Source of the DNA: Bin87 sp963666415
GTDB taxonomy: Bacteria; Chloroflexota; Dehalococcoidia; Lucifugimonadales; UBA3495
Assembly (NCBI GenBank): GCA_963666415.2
Contig: CAXXPD010000002.1
Span: 434,001 to 498,000 of the forward strand
Reading direction: 5' to 3'
Length of the DNA stretch: 64,000 nt
Shown in pieces: positions 18,401-27,303 of this stretch. The notes beneath the pieces were generated by a model. It did no database searches. It saw only the letters and a list, made by a program, of their open reading frames with translations, and was not told the DNA's origin. Position 1 is the first letter of the stretch. Every line of letters starts with the position of its first letter. The translations under genes were made by a program, and so were the position numbers.

Positions 18401-19435
18401 CTAGCTCTCGTCCACGCGGTACACGCGCACGGCGGTGTCGTGGAACATGGCCGCCCGCTCGGTTGCGGAGTAGCCTTTGGACAGCCGCTTGAACGCGTTG
18501 TACATCACGTTGTAGGAGTAGGAAACCTTGTCCACCGGGAAGTTGCTCTCGAACATGCAGCGATCCGGCCCGAACTGCTCGATGCAGTAGCTCATGAAGG
18601 GAGCCATGCCCTCTACCAGTTCCTCGGAACTCGCCGGCGCTGCACGCTCGTGCCAGTCGAACCCGGTGCGGGGCATCCCGATGCCGCCCAGCTTGATAAC
18701 CACGTTGGGCGCGGACGCGGCGGCGGCAATGCCCTTGCGCCAAGTGTCCAGCACCTCTTCATCGTTGTTGGCGTAGGGCCCCACCCGCAGCAGCCCGCCG
18801 ATGTGGTTCAGAATTATGGTCAAGTCTGGTACTGCCCTGGCAAAGTCGGCCAGTTCCGGCATTTGGGGGAAGTACATCCAGCCTTCCAGGGAGAGGCCCA
18901 TGCTGGCCAGGACGCGGGCGCCGGCGCGGAAGTTATCGCTGGCCAGTTGCCCCTGCTGGTTGTGGGCGGCGGTATTTTCGATCTCGGGATGAGGGTCCCA
19001 GGTAACCGAGTGCCTGATGCCCCGGAACCGGTTGGGACTGGCCGCCTGTAACGCCTCCAGAACCGGCTTGACGCCATCGCCCAGGTGCAGATTGGCGTGT
19101 CCGACAATGGATGCGGCGGCGCGACCTGGCCCGTAGAGTCCATTGGCCGATGCCGCTGCCAAACCCTGCACAAATTCGACCTCACCCACCGAGCGCATTT
19201 CTTCAGGGCCCGTGCTGCGGTACATCGACCGTGCCTCGACAAACACCGTGGAAGTTACGTTGTGGCCGCTGTTGATGTCGTCGGCCAGCTCGTGGAGGAG
19301 GTATCGCTGGTAGGGGATTCGCTCGGTGCGAAAGTCCCAAAAATGATGGTGCGGGTCGCAAATGGGAATCTCGGGCTCCAGCGTCGCTTCGATTTGGAGC
19401 GCGAGCCAGTCATTGCCTCCGAACGGCATAATCAA
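18401..19435 (-). CDS. Amidohydrolase family protein (first of a tandem pair)
   Basis: 344 residues with the same architecture as the downstream gene: ICDPHHHFWDFR, ILNHIGGLLRVGPYA, IKLGGIGMPRTGFDWHER and RCMFESNFPVDK. The strong residue match across the full length shows a tandem duplication. It ends in TAG. The pair may act on related substrates in a catabolic route; nothing nearby identifies which. Confidence 0.85.
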   Translation of the reverse strand: MIMPFGGNDWLALQIEATLEPEIPICDPHHHFWDFRTERIPYQRYLLHELADDINSGHNVTSTVFVEARSMYRSTGPEEMRSVGEVEFVQGLAAASANGLYGPGRAAASIVGHANLHLGDGVKPVLEALQAASPNRFRGIRHSVTWDPHPEIENTAAHNQQGQLASDNFRAGARVLASMGLSLEGWMYFPQMPELADFARAVPDLTIILNHIGGLLRVGPYANNDEEVLDTWRKGIAAAASAPNVVIKLGGIGMPRTGFDWHERAAPASSEELVEGMAPFMSYCIEQFGPDRCMFESNFPVDKVSYSYNVMYNAFKRLSKGYSATERAAMFHDTAVRVYRVDES

Positions 19436-19547
19436 GCCTCCTGTACATATCGTAAAAGGGTATGCGCGAAGGTAATATAGCCTCCGCCATTAGTAGCGCA
19501 ATCATAACACAGCAGTTGCCGGCGCCCAGCGTGGACGACGCATAGAA

Positions 19548-19874
19548 TCAGTACATCACCAGTATCCCAGAGTCATGGTCGCGGTAGAATCCCAGAATAT
19601 CTTCATAGTGGAATCGCAAGATGGCTTCAACTTCTGATGTACTGCAGTTTCCCCTTCGAATTGCGATTACCTTGGGTGGGTGTCCCAAGGTCGCACTTAA
19701 GTCCAAAAAATCGGCATCTTTAGATACCATCACGAACCCGTGGTTCTTCGCGAATTCCCAAATGTCGTGATCACCTGTAACACCCATCTCGCGGTCGGAA
19801 ACATGGGCAGAGTTTGGATATATTGCCCGTAACCGGCTCACCAGGCGAGGCGACGAGTTCTGGTCGAACAACAA
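19548..19874 (-). CDS. DUF5615 PIN-like protein, putative toxin
   Basis: 108 residues. LLFDQNSSPRLVSRL at the start and VSKDADFLDLSATLGHPPKVIAIRRGNCS are typical of DUF5615 proteins, PIN-like and often paired with DUF433 proteins as a toxin-antitoxin-type module. The start is uncertain: there is no ATG; TTG codons at 19874/19877 or an ATT giving MRLLFDQN are possible. Its 5' end overlaps the DUF433 gene by at least 37 bases. Confidence 0.75.
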   Translation of the reverse strand: MLFDQNSSPRLVSRLRAIYPNSAHVSDREMGVTGDHDIWEFAKNHGFVMVSKDADFLDLSATLGHPPKVIAIRRGNCSTSEVEAILRFHYEDILGFYRDHDSGILVMY

Positions 19875-20110
19875 CCTAATTTTGTCGGAATAAACAACAG
19901 ACGGTGTTCCCGGTCAGCGGCAAACGCCAAACAAGCCCTGATGTCTTCACGTGTGAGATACGGGAAATCCGCAAGAATTTCATCCTCCGTCATGCCAGAC
20001 GCCAGATAATCCAAAACATCTGACACGGCGATTCGCATCCCACGAATGCACGGTTTCCCACCGCGTTTTCCCGGTTCCACAGAGATGATTCGCGAATAAT
20101 CTATTGACAT
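19838..20110 (-). CDS. DUF433 family protein, putative antitoxin
   Basis: 90 residues. ISVEPGKRGGKPCIRGMRI, VSDVLDYLASGMTEDEILADFPYL and EDIRACLAFAADRE are hallmarks of DUF433 winged-helix proteins. The last ~17 residues read through the start of the toxin gene in another frame. Translational coupling with the DUF5615 gene is likely. Confidence 0.8.
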   Translation of the reverse strand: MSIDYSRIISVEPGKRGGKPCIRGMRIAVSDVLDYLASGMTEDEILADFPYLTREDIRACLAFAADREHRLLFIPTKLGCCSTRTRRLAW

Positions 20111-20163
20111 CTTACTTCCCTATTACGTCGGTTGGGAGCCTCGAGCGGCTTTGTTGATAAACT

Positions 20164-20342
20164 CTAGAAATCTGGCCGGAAACCCCGATTCTCCCCAAGC
20201 TGTTATTTTCTTGGCGTCGATTACCGATGTAATGATGGGGTCTTGAAACGTATTGCATACACTATCACGCCGTATACGACTGTAATACGTCTGCTTGGCG
20301 TAGTGCAAAACCCGGCCAATGGCTTTCCGGCCAGACCTCTAG
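20164..20342. mobile_element. 179-bp MITE, copy A
   Basis: Non-coding element bounded by CTAG on both sides with terminal inverted repeats AAATCTGGCCGGAAA / TTTCCGGCCAGACCT (two mismatches). A second copy of identical length lies at 40984-41162. CTAG is the apparent 4-bp target duplication. No element in the window has matching ends, so the mobilising transposase is elsewhere. Confidence 0.8.
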
Positions 20343-20454
20343 GGCAAGTGTAATCCGTGCCATGATACGACGGTCCTGCTATCATTCTAACAGTGTCGGA
20401 AATCTGGAACCCAAATAGACCGTACCAAGTCACAGTTATGGAACGAACATCGAC

Positions 20455-21522
20455 ATGACCACCCCCACACCGCGCTCTGCCCATCCCTACTACATGTACG
20501 ACGCCATCGTGGCGCAGCCCGACGCCATCGCCTCTGTGCTGGACAGCCAGCGGGACGTTTGCGCAGAGGTGGCCGCGACACTTGCCACGCGTCGACGCAT
20601 CTATCTGGTGGGCATCGGCACGTCGTGGCACGCTGCGCTGGCCGGTCAGATGATGATGAACGCCGGCCCAGAAACCTTTGCCTGCAATTCCTTCGAGTTC
20701 TGCACCGCGCCACCCCAGGTTTCGGCTGACGACGCAGTGGTGGTTCTGAGCCACCGGGGAACCAAGCGGTCGTCCTACGACGCGCTGGATTATGCCGTGT
20801 CCACCGGAGCCTACACGGTTGCCATCACTTCAACCGCTCCCGGCCCGCGCATCCACGCTGCCGACCGGCTGATTCATACCGTGTCGCCGGAGATTTCCTC
20901 GGCGTTTACCATCAGCTACACCACCGCATTGACCGTCGTTGCGATGCTGAATCAGGGCATGGCATCGGCCGAGTCTTCCCACGGATTGGCCGCCTTGCCG
21001 AGCCTGATGTCCCGGGCGCTGGCCGCGGAGAATGACATCAGGAGCGTAGCAGTTGAGCACCACACTCGGCGGCGTTTCATCTCCGCTGGCTGGGGCGCCA
21101 ATCGTGCCAATGCTTACGAAGTGGCCCTCAAAATCAAGGAAACCAGCCGGGCCGACTGCGAGGGGTTCCAGACCGAGCAGCTGCTCCACGGCCCGTTCTG
21201 CTCGCTGGATTCCGACTGCCTGTTGACCCTGATCGCACCGCCAGGCGACGACCGTGGCCGCACCCTGAACCTGGCCTTGGCCGCTCGGGAACTGGGCACG
21301 CCGGTCTGGGCCCTGATGAGCGAAGGCAGCGCTGATGTAGCAGCCACCGGCGCTCGTATCTTCCCGCTGCCCGACAGTCCAGCCGACCTGATGCCCATCA
21401 TCACCGTGGCTCCGCTGCAGCTCTTCACCTACCATCTGGCGCTGGCCCGCGGCAAGCACCCCGACCTGTTCCAGCAGGATGACCCGTTGCAGGCCGCCGC
21501 CCGAACCCACTACGATCTCTAA
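20455..21522 (+). CDS. SIS-domain protein (GlmS isomerase-domain-like)
   Basis: 355 residues with two SIS phosphosugar-binding domains. The first has YLVGIGTSWHAALAGQ and VVVLSHRGTKRSSYDAL; the second starts RRRFISAGWGANRANAYEVALKIKET and carries EGFQTEQLLHGPFCSL. The layout matches the isomerase half of GlmS without the glutaminase, as in sugar isomerases or deaminases. It might act on a phosphorylated amino sugar; the exact reaction is not shown. Confidence 0.82.
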   Translation: MTTPTPRSAHPYYMYDAIVAQPDAIASVLDSQRDVCAEVAATLATRRRIYLVGIGTSWHAALAGQMMMNAGPETFACNSFEFCTAPPQVSADDAVVVLSHRGTKRSSYDALDYAVSTGAYTVAITSTAPGPRIHAADRLIHTVSPEISSAFTISYTTALTVVAMLNQGMASAESSHGLAALPSLMSRALAAENDIRSVAVEHHTRRRFISAGWGANRANAYEVALKIKETSRADCEGFQTEQLLHGPFCSLDSDCLLTLIAPPGDDRGRTLNLALAARELGTPVWALMSEGSADVAATGARIFPLPDSPADLMPIITVAPLQLFTYHLALARGKHPDLFQQDDPLQAAARTHYDL

Positions 21523-21582
21523 AACACTTGCAGTAATCCCTGCGTTCAACTCGACACGCTGACTCCAGCCTCGGAGGCTTGC

Positions 21583-21618
21583 TCCCTCTCCCCCGGTGGG
21601 AGAGGGTTGGGGTGAGGG
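21583..21618. repeat. CCCTCTCCC-type palindromic repeat
   Basis: CTCCCTCTCCC...GGGAGAGGG followed by TTGGGGTGAGGGG. Lies between the SIS and CMD genes. Confidence 0.75.
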
Positions 21619-21676
21619 GAAATAGCCAAGCATTACGCGATTCAATCACACCCAAACTGCCAAAGGACGTGATCCC

Positions 21677-22051
21677 ATGCCCGACAACATTGATGCCCAA
21701 CGCTTGATTGAAGAGGCCGCCCAGACTCGCGGCTACACGCTGGAAATGCACCGCATCAACGCCCTTGCCGACCCGGAGTGGACCCAGAAGTACGGCGAGT
21801 TTATCGAAGCGACCTACACCGGCCAACGGTTGCTGGATCGCAAGACGAAAGAGTTGCTGCAAATCTGCGTGGAGGTGGCGTTGCGCGCCGACCAGGAGCA
21901 GATTCAGGCCCACATGAAGGTGGCGCTCCAGGAAGGAGCCACACCTCGCGAAATCCTGGAGGCAATGCAGACCGTAATCGCTCCGATGGGCGCGCTGGCC
22001 TTCCGTCGCGGCGTGCAGGCCTGGGCCGCCGAAACCGGCTTCGAGTACTGA
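21677..22051 (+). CDS. Carboxymuconolactone decarboxylase (AhpD-like) family protein
   Basis: 124 residues, normal for the family. DRKTKELLQICVEVALRADQ followed by IQAHMKVALQEGATPREILE and MQTVIAPMG matches CMD-fold proteins. The AhpD redox pair C-x2-C is not complete: only Cys64 is present, with His79 conserved, so peroxidase-type disulfide chemistry is unlikely. It may be a decarboxylase or a fold relative of unknown activity. Confidence 0.82.
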   Translation: MPDNIDAQRLIEEAAQTRGYTLEMHRINALADPEWTQKYGEFIEATYTGQRLLDRKTKELLQICVEVALRADQEQIQAHMKVALQEGATPREILEAMQTVIAPMGALAFRRGVQAWAAETGFEY

Positions 22052-22087
22052 CCGCAACCACCGTTTACCGTCTACTCGCCGCCGGCA

Positions 22088-23464
22088 TCACCCGCCCGGC
22101 ACGTTGGGGTGACCCCACAGCGGGTGTTGGAAAGTGGGCGCCAAAGCCGGGTTCAGCCGCCGCCGGACGCTGGCCGACGCGCTGCCATCGTGGGTCGTGT
22201 CGGTAACAGTTTGGTCTGCTGCTTCTGCCGTTGCTGGACGTTTGCTGCGCGTCGGTGGACGCCTGGCGCCCAGTTGATTCAGGTGGCGCGCCAGCTCTTG
22301 CAGGCTGTGCAGGTTGTGAGCCGGCAGGAAATCGTCGATGTACGGCATGGCGGCCTGCATCCCGCGAGTCAGTGGCTGGTAATTGGGTGAACCCAGCAGC
22401 GGATTCAGCCAGATGAGCCGGTGGCAGCTCCGTTGCAACCGTGCCATCTCCCGCGATAGCAATTGCGCGTCGCCGCGATCCCACCCGTCTGAAATCACCA
22501 TCACCACCGCCCCGCCACGCAGCACCCGCCGCGCCCACTGGTAGTTGAACGCTTTTACCGCCTCGCCGATTCGGGTGCCGCCGGCCCAGTCGGGCACCGA
22601 GTGCGCGACCTCCGCCACGGCATCGTCGACGCCGCGGTGCCCCAGGTGCCGCGTGATGCGGGTGAGACGGGTGGCAAAAAGAAACGCCTCCACCTGCTGA
22701 CCGCCGACCGCCACGGTATGGACAAAGTGCAGGAGCATCCGCGTGTACCGCTCCATCGAACCACTCACATCGCACACGATCACCAGCGGACGCGGCTTTG
22801 CCTTGCGCCGGCGGTAGGCGATGTCGAGCATCTCGCCACCGTAGGCCAGGCTCCGGCGCATGGTGCGGCGCAGGTCGACGTCTGCGCCATCGCCCCAGGC
22901 AAGACGGCGGGTGCGGCGGTTGCCCAAATCCCAGGCCAGATCCGCCATCATGGAACGGGCCGCCGCCACTTCCAGCGGGGTGTAGTCGGCGAAATCCCGC
23001 TGGCGCAGTACCTCCCGGGCACTGAACGACCGCTGCAAATCCACCACCGGCTGACGGTCACCGGCATCGTCGGGGTTGAGGTCATCGGACGGCGGCCCGT
23101 CGGACGTATCCTCGCGGTGCGGCGTTACCCGGGGTGTGCGGTAGCGACGTTCCTCTCCCATCGACCGCAGGTCGCGCATGCTGGCTCCGTGAGCCTGCCG
23201 CCGCCAGAACACCTGAAACGCCTCGTCAAAAAGGGGCAAGTCACTGCGCCGATGCACCAGCAGCGCCCGCGCCGCCAGCCGGAAATCGTTACGATTGCCG
23301 CCGATGGGCACGTGCTCGGTGGCGCGCACCAGATCCAGCATATTGGCCGTGCCGAAATCCAGACCCATCCGACGCAGCACCTCACCGAACATCAGCAGGT
23401 TGGGCAAAATCGCCGAGTCGCCAGCATCTGCCGGCGCGGTGTGCAGGTTTACGTTGCTGGTCAT
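22088..23464 (-). CDS. VWA-domain CoxE-like protein
   Basis: 458 residues from ATG 23464; the frame extends further upstream, but through imperfect tandem GGTCTTCC-containing repeats with no conserved sequence. An N-terminal helical domain is followed by a VWA domain with MIDAS motif VCDVSGSM and later YQWARRVLRGGAVVMVISDGWDRGD. CoxE-type proteins work with MoxR/CoxD ATPases to mature metal enzymes. A MoxR gene lies upstream on the same strand, separated by an MFS and an FAD oxidoreductase gene, suggesting one transcription unit. Confidence 0.85.
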   Translation of the reverse strand: MTSNVNLHTAPADAGDSAILPNLLMFGEVLRRMGLDFGTANMLDLVRATEHVPIGGNRNDFRLAARALLVHRRSDLPLFDEAFQVFWRRQAHGASMRDLRSMGEERRYRTPRVTPHREDTSDGPPSDDLNPDDAGDRQPVVDLQRSFSAREVLRQRDFADYTPLEVAAARSMMADLAWDLGNRRTRRLAWGDGADVDLRRTMRRSLAYGGEMLDIAYRRRKAKPRPLVIVCDVSGSMERYTRMLLHFVHTVAVGGQQVEAFLFATRLTRITRHLGHRGVDDAVAEVAHSVPDWAGGTRIGEAVKAFNYQWARRVLRGGAVVMVISDGWDRGDAQLLSREMARLQRSCHRLIWLNPLLGSPNYQPLTRGMQAAMPYIDDFLPAHNLHSLQELARHLNQLGARRPPTRSKRPATAEAADQTVTDTTHDGSASASVRRRLNPALAPTFQHPLWGHPNVPGG

Positions 23465-23567
23465 GCAGTCGAGTAATCCCGGCGCGGTCTTCCCGTAGGG
23501 TCTGATGTTGCGGTCTGCCGGTGCGGTCTTCCGGTGGAGTCTGATGGTATCACACCCCAACAAGGGA

Positions 23568-24848
23568 CTATGACGCAACGGACATCGAGGTACGGGAACG
23601 CAGGGCAACTGCGCCCGGGAATCGGGGGAAGAACGCCGCCGCGACAATTGCCAAACCCGTTAGCGCCGCCACGCTGAACACGCCGGTCAGCAACGAGCCC
23701 GTTATTTGTGCCACCAAACCAGCGAGCACCGGCCCGGCTCCAAACCCAACCGCCCCGAGCGTCAGCACCAGTGCGGCCAGCACCGACACCTCACGCTCGT
23801 TGATGTTGTTGAACACGAAGGGCAGCACTTCCATTGCGGATACGAACACCCACACCAACCCCAGACCGGTTAGCGCGAGGGCGGCCATCACCGTGTTGCC
23901 GGCGAGCAACGCCGCGAAGGTGAACACGGTGTTGCCCATCGCCGGCAGCAGCACCATCATCCGCCGGTTGGTAATATTCTTGAAGACTTTGCTGCCGAAG
24001 AATCCACCCGGAATCAGGGCGTAGTAGAGGAATCCGAACAGGATCCCGCCTGACGAAATCGCGATGCCCCGCTCTTCCTCCAGAATCGTCGGCAGAAACG
24101 TAAGCACCGTCGTCCACGATGCGGACAGGCAGAGCATCACCACGCCCAGCAACCAAGCGTGCGGGTAGGTTAGCAGCGCCCGGACGGGAGCCGAGCCGCC
24201 GTTGACCGACGGGAGTGGCGACGCTGCAACCGCTGCCTGGCTCACCGGAGTCGAAGGCCTGGCCAGCGCCAGCATCGACCAGACCAGCAAATGCAACGCC
24301 ATCAATCCCCCCTGAACAAAATACGCCAGGCGCCAGCTGCCCAGCCCGATGATGATTAGCGGGCTGAAGGTAATCACAGCCGCCATCAGCGTGGAGTGGG
24401 TCGACAATCCGGCCGCGGTTACGCGTGAGTAATCCCGCGGGGCGGCCCAGTATTTCAGCAGCAATGGTCGCACCGGGGCCAGCGCCGCATAGGTTAGCAC
24501 CGTGCAGAAGCGGGCAATCAGCAGTGTCCAAAACCCGGTGGCCAAACCCTGAGCCATCACAAAAGGTGTAATCAGCAGCAGGATTCCGGCGACCCGCCAG
24601 TTCGGGTTCAATTTGCCCAATACCACGCTCATCGGCACCAGCGCGGCGGCTGACGTGATCCACCAAACGCCCTGGAGCAGCCCAATTTGCAGGTAAGTCA
24701 GCTGCAAATCCTCACGCAAGAAGGGCAAGAACAACCCGAAGGCGAAGGACGACAGCACCACCGAGCTGTAGTGCAGGCGATTCTGCAGCAGCAACGCCCA
24801 CGCACGGGCGGAAGTGGACGGAGAACCGTCAGGCAGTGGACTATCCAT
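23568..24848 (-). CDS. MFS transporter
   Basis: 426 residues, about 12 hydrophobic segments. Opening SSVVLSSFAFGLFLPFLRED and YLQIGLLQGVWWITSAAALVP resemble MFS carriers. It lies between the FAD oxidoreductase and the VWA gene on the same strand, so it could move the substrate or product of that oxidoreductase; this is inference. Confidence 0.85.
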   Translation of the reverse strand: MDSPLPDGSPSTSARAWALLLQNRLHYSSVVLSSFAFGLFLPFLREDLQLTYLQIGLLQGVWWITSAAALVPMSVVLGKLNPNWRVAGILLLITPFVMAQGLATGFWTLLIARFCTVLTYAALAPVRPLLLKYWAAPRDYSRVTAAGLSTHSTLMAAVITFSPLIIIGLGSWRLAYFVQGGLMALHLLVWSMLALARPSTPVSQAAVAASPLPSVNGGSAPVRALLTYPHAWLLGVVMLCLSASWTTVLTFLPTILEEERGIAISSGGILFGFLYYALIPGGFFGSKVFKNITNRRMMVLLPAMGNTVFTFAALLAGNTVMAALALTGLGLVWVFVSAMEVLPFVFNNINEREVSVLAALVLTLGAVGFGAGPVLAGLVAQITGSLLTGVFSVAALTGLAIVAAAFFPRFPGAVALRSRTSMSVAS

Positions 24849-24898
24849 CGGGATGAGATTGCCGCCCTATGCCGGCAATAACAATCGTACCGTCATTA

Positions 24899-24930
24899 CT
24901 CTGGAATCACCGGACTCTGGAATCACCGGA
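24899..24930. repeat. Two tandem copies of a 16-bp unit
   Basis: CTCTGGAATCACCGGA occurs twice in tandem in the 146-bp gap between the oxidoreductase and MFS genes. It is followed by two copies of CGTGGGTTC separated by 6 bases. No function evident. Confidence 0.6.
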
Positions 24931-24994
24931 CGTGGGTTCATCGACCGTGGGTTCGGCATCCAGAGGTTCGCAAATCGAATGGATTTGGAGCCGA

Positions 24995-26194
24995 CTACCG
25001 GTGTCCGGCCCGGGGGTGCGCCAGTTCTGCCGCCCGCTCCGCCGTCATCCCGGCGAACCGGTCCGGACGGTACGGCGCCAGCACTGCATCGGCCGACACG
25101 CCGTCGCAAATTTCCTGCGCGGCGAGTTGACTCAATGCTGGGGCCAGCGTAACGCCGCTGTGGGTTAGAGCAACGTACAGATTGGGAGCAGCGGCGGCGA
25201 AACCCATCACCGGATAGCCGTCCAGAGGCATGGGACGCCAGCCCACCGGTACGGGGACGGCTTCCGCTCCGGTCAGGCCCGGCAGATAGTGGCCGGCTCT
25301 TTTCAGCAGGTCGTCGGCATGGGCTTGGGTGTCGTCTTCGGCCAGACTTTCCTGGTCGCCTTCGCCGATCATCAGCCGGCCGTCGGCGCACTGTCGCAGG
25401 TGAATCTCCCGCCGGCCGTCTCCCAGCGGCGGGGCGTACACGACGGGCACGTTGTACAGCAGCGGTGGCACGGGTTTCGTCCGGATGACCACACCGGGAC
25501 TCTCCGCCTGAGGTACATTCACGCCGGCAAGCGCGGCCAACTCTGTTGTGCCGGCGCCCGCGGCCAGCACCACCACGTCCGGCTCCGCTATCCCTCGCGT
25601 GGTGCCAACCGTCCTGATACGCCCGCCGGCATCCTGTTCCAAACCGCTAATCTGGGTGTCGGTATAGATTTGACAATCCAGATCTCGCAATCGACGCAGG
25701 CAGGCGTCCACCACCAACTGCGGCTCAACCTGCCCTTCGTTTTCGCTATATTCGGCAGCGGCCACCGGGCCAACATCCAGCGCCGGTTCCAGTCGCGCCA
25801 ACTCGCCGGCCGTAATCAACCTGCTGGGGTAGCCCCATGACTGAAGCTGACCGACTCGCGCCTTCAGAACTTCGGCGGCAGACTGGTCGGATTCCCACGA
25901 AACCTTGCCTCCCCAGCGCAGCCCAACGTTCTCCGGGTCGGCGCGGTCGGCGATGGCAGCCGCAAAACGGGGCCACATTTCCAGCGAACGCCGGTTCAGG
26001 TTATGGTAGCCAATCGGCTGCTTGGCGCCGGCGTTAATCCAGGCGAAGCTGTGGCTGGATGCACCGCTCCCCGGCGCAGCCTTGTCGACGATGGTAACCC
26101 GCGCGCCACGGGCGGCCACACGCCAGGCGATGGAGACTCCCACAATGCCGGCCCCGATAACAACGACGTGCCGGGGTTTTTCACCTGTAACCAT
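24995..26194 (-). CDS. FAD-dependent oxidoreductase (DAO family)
   Basis: 399 residues. The N-terminal Rossmann motif HVVVIGAGIVGVSIAWRVAARG binds FAD; FAWINAGAKQP and the C-terminal VPVGWRPMPLDGYPVMGF with LTHSGVTLAPAL are typical of glycine/D-amino-acid oxidase-type enzymes. It likely oxidises a secondary or D-amino acid; substrate unknown. Its start lies 32 bases after the moxR stop. Confidence 0.86.
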   Translation of the reverse strand: MVTGEKPRHVVVIGAGIVGVSIAWRVAARGARVTIVDKAAPGSGASSHSFAWINAGAKQPIGYHNLNRRSLEMWPRFAAAIADRADPENVGLRWGGKVSWESDQSAAEVLKARVGQLQSWGYPSRLITAGELARLEPALDVGPVAAAEYSENEGQVEPQLVVDACLRRLRDLDCQIYTDTQISGLEQDAGGRIRTVGTTRGIAEPDVVVLAAGAGTTELAALAGVNVPQAESPGVVIRTKPVPPLLYNVPVVYAPPLGDGRREIHLRQCADGRLMIGEGDQESLAEDDTQAHADDLLKRAGHYLPGLTGAEAVPVPVGWRPMPLDGYPVMGFAAAAPNLYVALTHSGVTLAPALSQLAAQEICDGVSADAVLAPYRPDRFAGMTAERAAELAHPRAGHR

Positions 26195-26226
26195 GCGTTG
26201 CCTCCGATTTCCCGGCCAACTGATCG

Positions 26227-27237
26227 TTAGCCCCTCCGTCCGCCACGGCGTGGTCCCCGGTTTTTGGAGCGTTCCAGCAACGCCCGCACCGGCTCGCCGC
26301 GCACCGCCTCGATGTCATCCTGATACTTCAGCATGATGCCCAGGGTATCGTCGATAACTTCGGGTTCCAGCTCACGCATATTCAGGGCCATCAACGCCGA
26401 CGTCCAGTCCAGCGTTTCCGAAACGCCGGGGATTTTGTACAGCTCGGTCTCCCGCAACTCCTGGATGAACGACGTAACCTGTTGGGCCAGCTGACGCGGC
26501 GCTTCCGGCAGGCGGGCCGTAACGATTTGCAGCTCTTTCTGGTGGTCGGGGTAGTCAACCCAGTAGTAGAGGCACCGCCGTTTCAGGGCGTCGTGAACCT
26601 CGCGCGTGCGGTTGGACGTGATGACGACGATGGGCGGGTAGGCGGCATGGAACGTGCCCAGCTCGGGGATAGTGATCTGATAGTCGGCCAGCAGTTCGAG
26701 GAGGAAACCCTCAAACTCTTCGTCGGCGCGGTCAAGCTCGTCAATCAGCAAAACCGGCGGTCGGTCGCGACCCTCGTCGATGGCTTCCAGCAGGGGCCTT
26801 TTGATGAGAAATCGCGGGCTGAACAAATCAACCGCCGCATCAGTGGCGGCTGATTGGTCGCCGCGTTGGGATTCCGGGGCGCGGTGGGCTTCCATGAGAC
26901 GGATTTCCAGCAACTGACGCGTGTGGTTCCACTCGTACACCGCGTGGTTCACGTCCAGACCCTCGTAGCATTGCAGGCGGATCAGGTCGGTTTGGAGCCC
27001 GGTTGCCAGCGCGCGCGCAATTTCGGTCTTGCCCACGCCGGCCTCGCCTTCCAGAAACAGCGGACGCTGCAACTTCAGCGCCAGGAAAATGGTAATAGCC
27101 AACCCCCGGTCGGTGATGTACGCCTGGTCGCGGAGCAGGTTTTGCACATCCTCAACCGAGTCGGGTGCCGTCGGAACCGCGCCGGGAACCGCCGGGGTCG
27201 GGTCTGGGATGTTGGCGTCAGTTTGAGGCGTCGTCAA
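26227..27237 (-). CDS. MoxR-family AAA+ ATPase
   Basis: 336 residues. Walker A GEAGVGKTEIARALA at about 60-75, Walker B LIDELDRADEEFEGFLLELL, sensor VVITSNRTREVHDALKRRC. The MoxR/CoxD class acts as a chaperone-type remodeller with VWA partners; the CoxE-like gene lies downstream on the same strand. Opens with a Pro/Ala-rich tail of about 25 residues. Confidence 0.88.
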   Translation of the reverse strand: MTTPQTDANIPDPTPAVPGAVPTAPDSVEDVQNLLRDQAYITDRGLAITIFLALKLQRPLFLEGEAGVGKTEIARALATGLQTDLIRLQCYEGLDVNHAVYEWNHTRQLLEIRLMEAHRAPESQRGDQSAATDAAVDLFSPRFLIKRPLLEAIDEGRDRPPVLLIDELDRADEEFEGFLLELLADYQITIPELGTFHAAYPPIVVITSNRTREVHDALKRRCLYYWVDYPDHQKELQIVTARLPEAPRQLAQQVTSFIQELRETELYKIPGVSETLDWTSALMALNMRELEPEVIDDTLGIMLKYQDDIEAVRGEPVRALLERSKNRGPRRGGRRG

Positions 27238-27303
27238 AGGGCAGCTCCGGTTTCAGGATTCGGGCAACAGTCCCATTGTAGCCGATTCGCAGGCTGTCCG
27301 CTG

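Noticed and set aside
18336..18743. N-terminal extension of the second amidohydrolase
   Set aside because: The extra 136 residues overlap the paralogue in another frame and are Arg/Gly-rich with no homology pattern; a good ribosome site and ATG exist at 18335.
20123..20308. 61-residue open frame across MITE copy A
   Set aside because: It spans the MITE border, so it is a chance frame; copy B does not preserve it in the same context.
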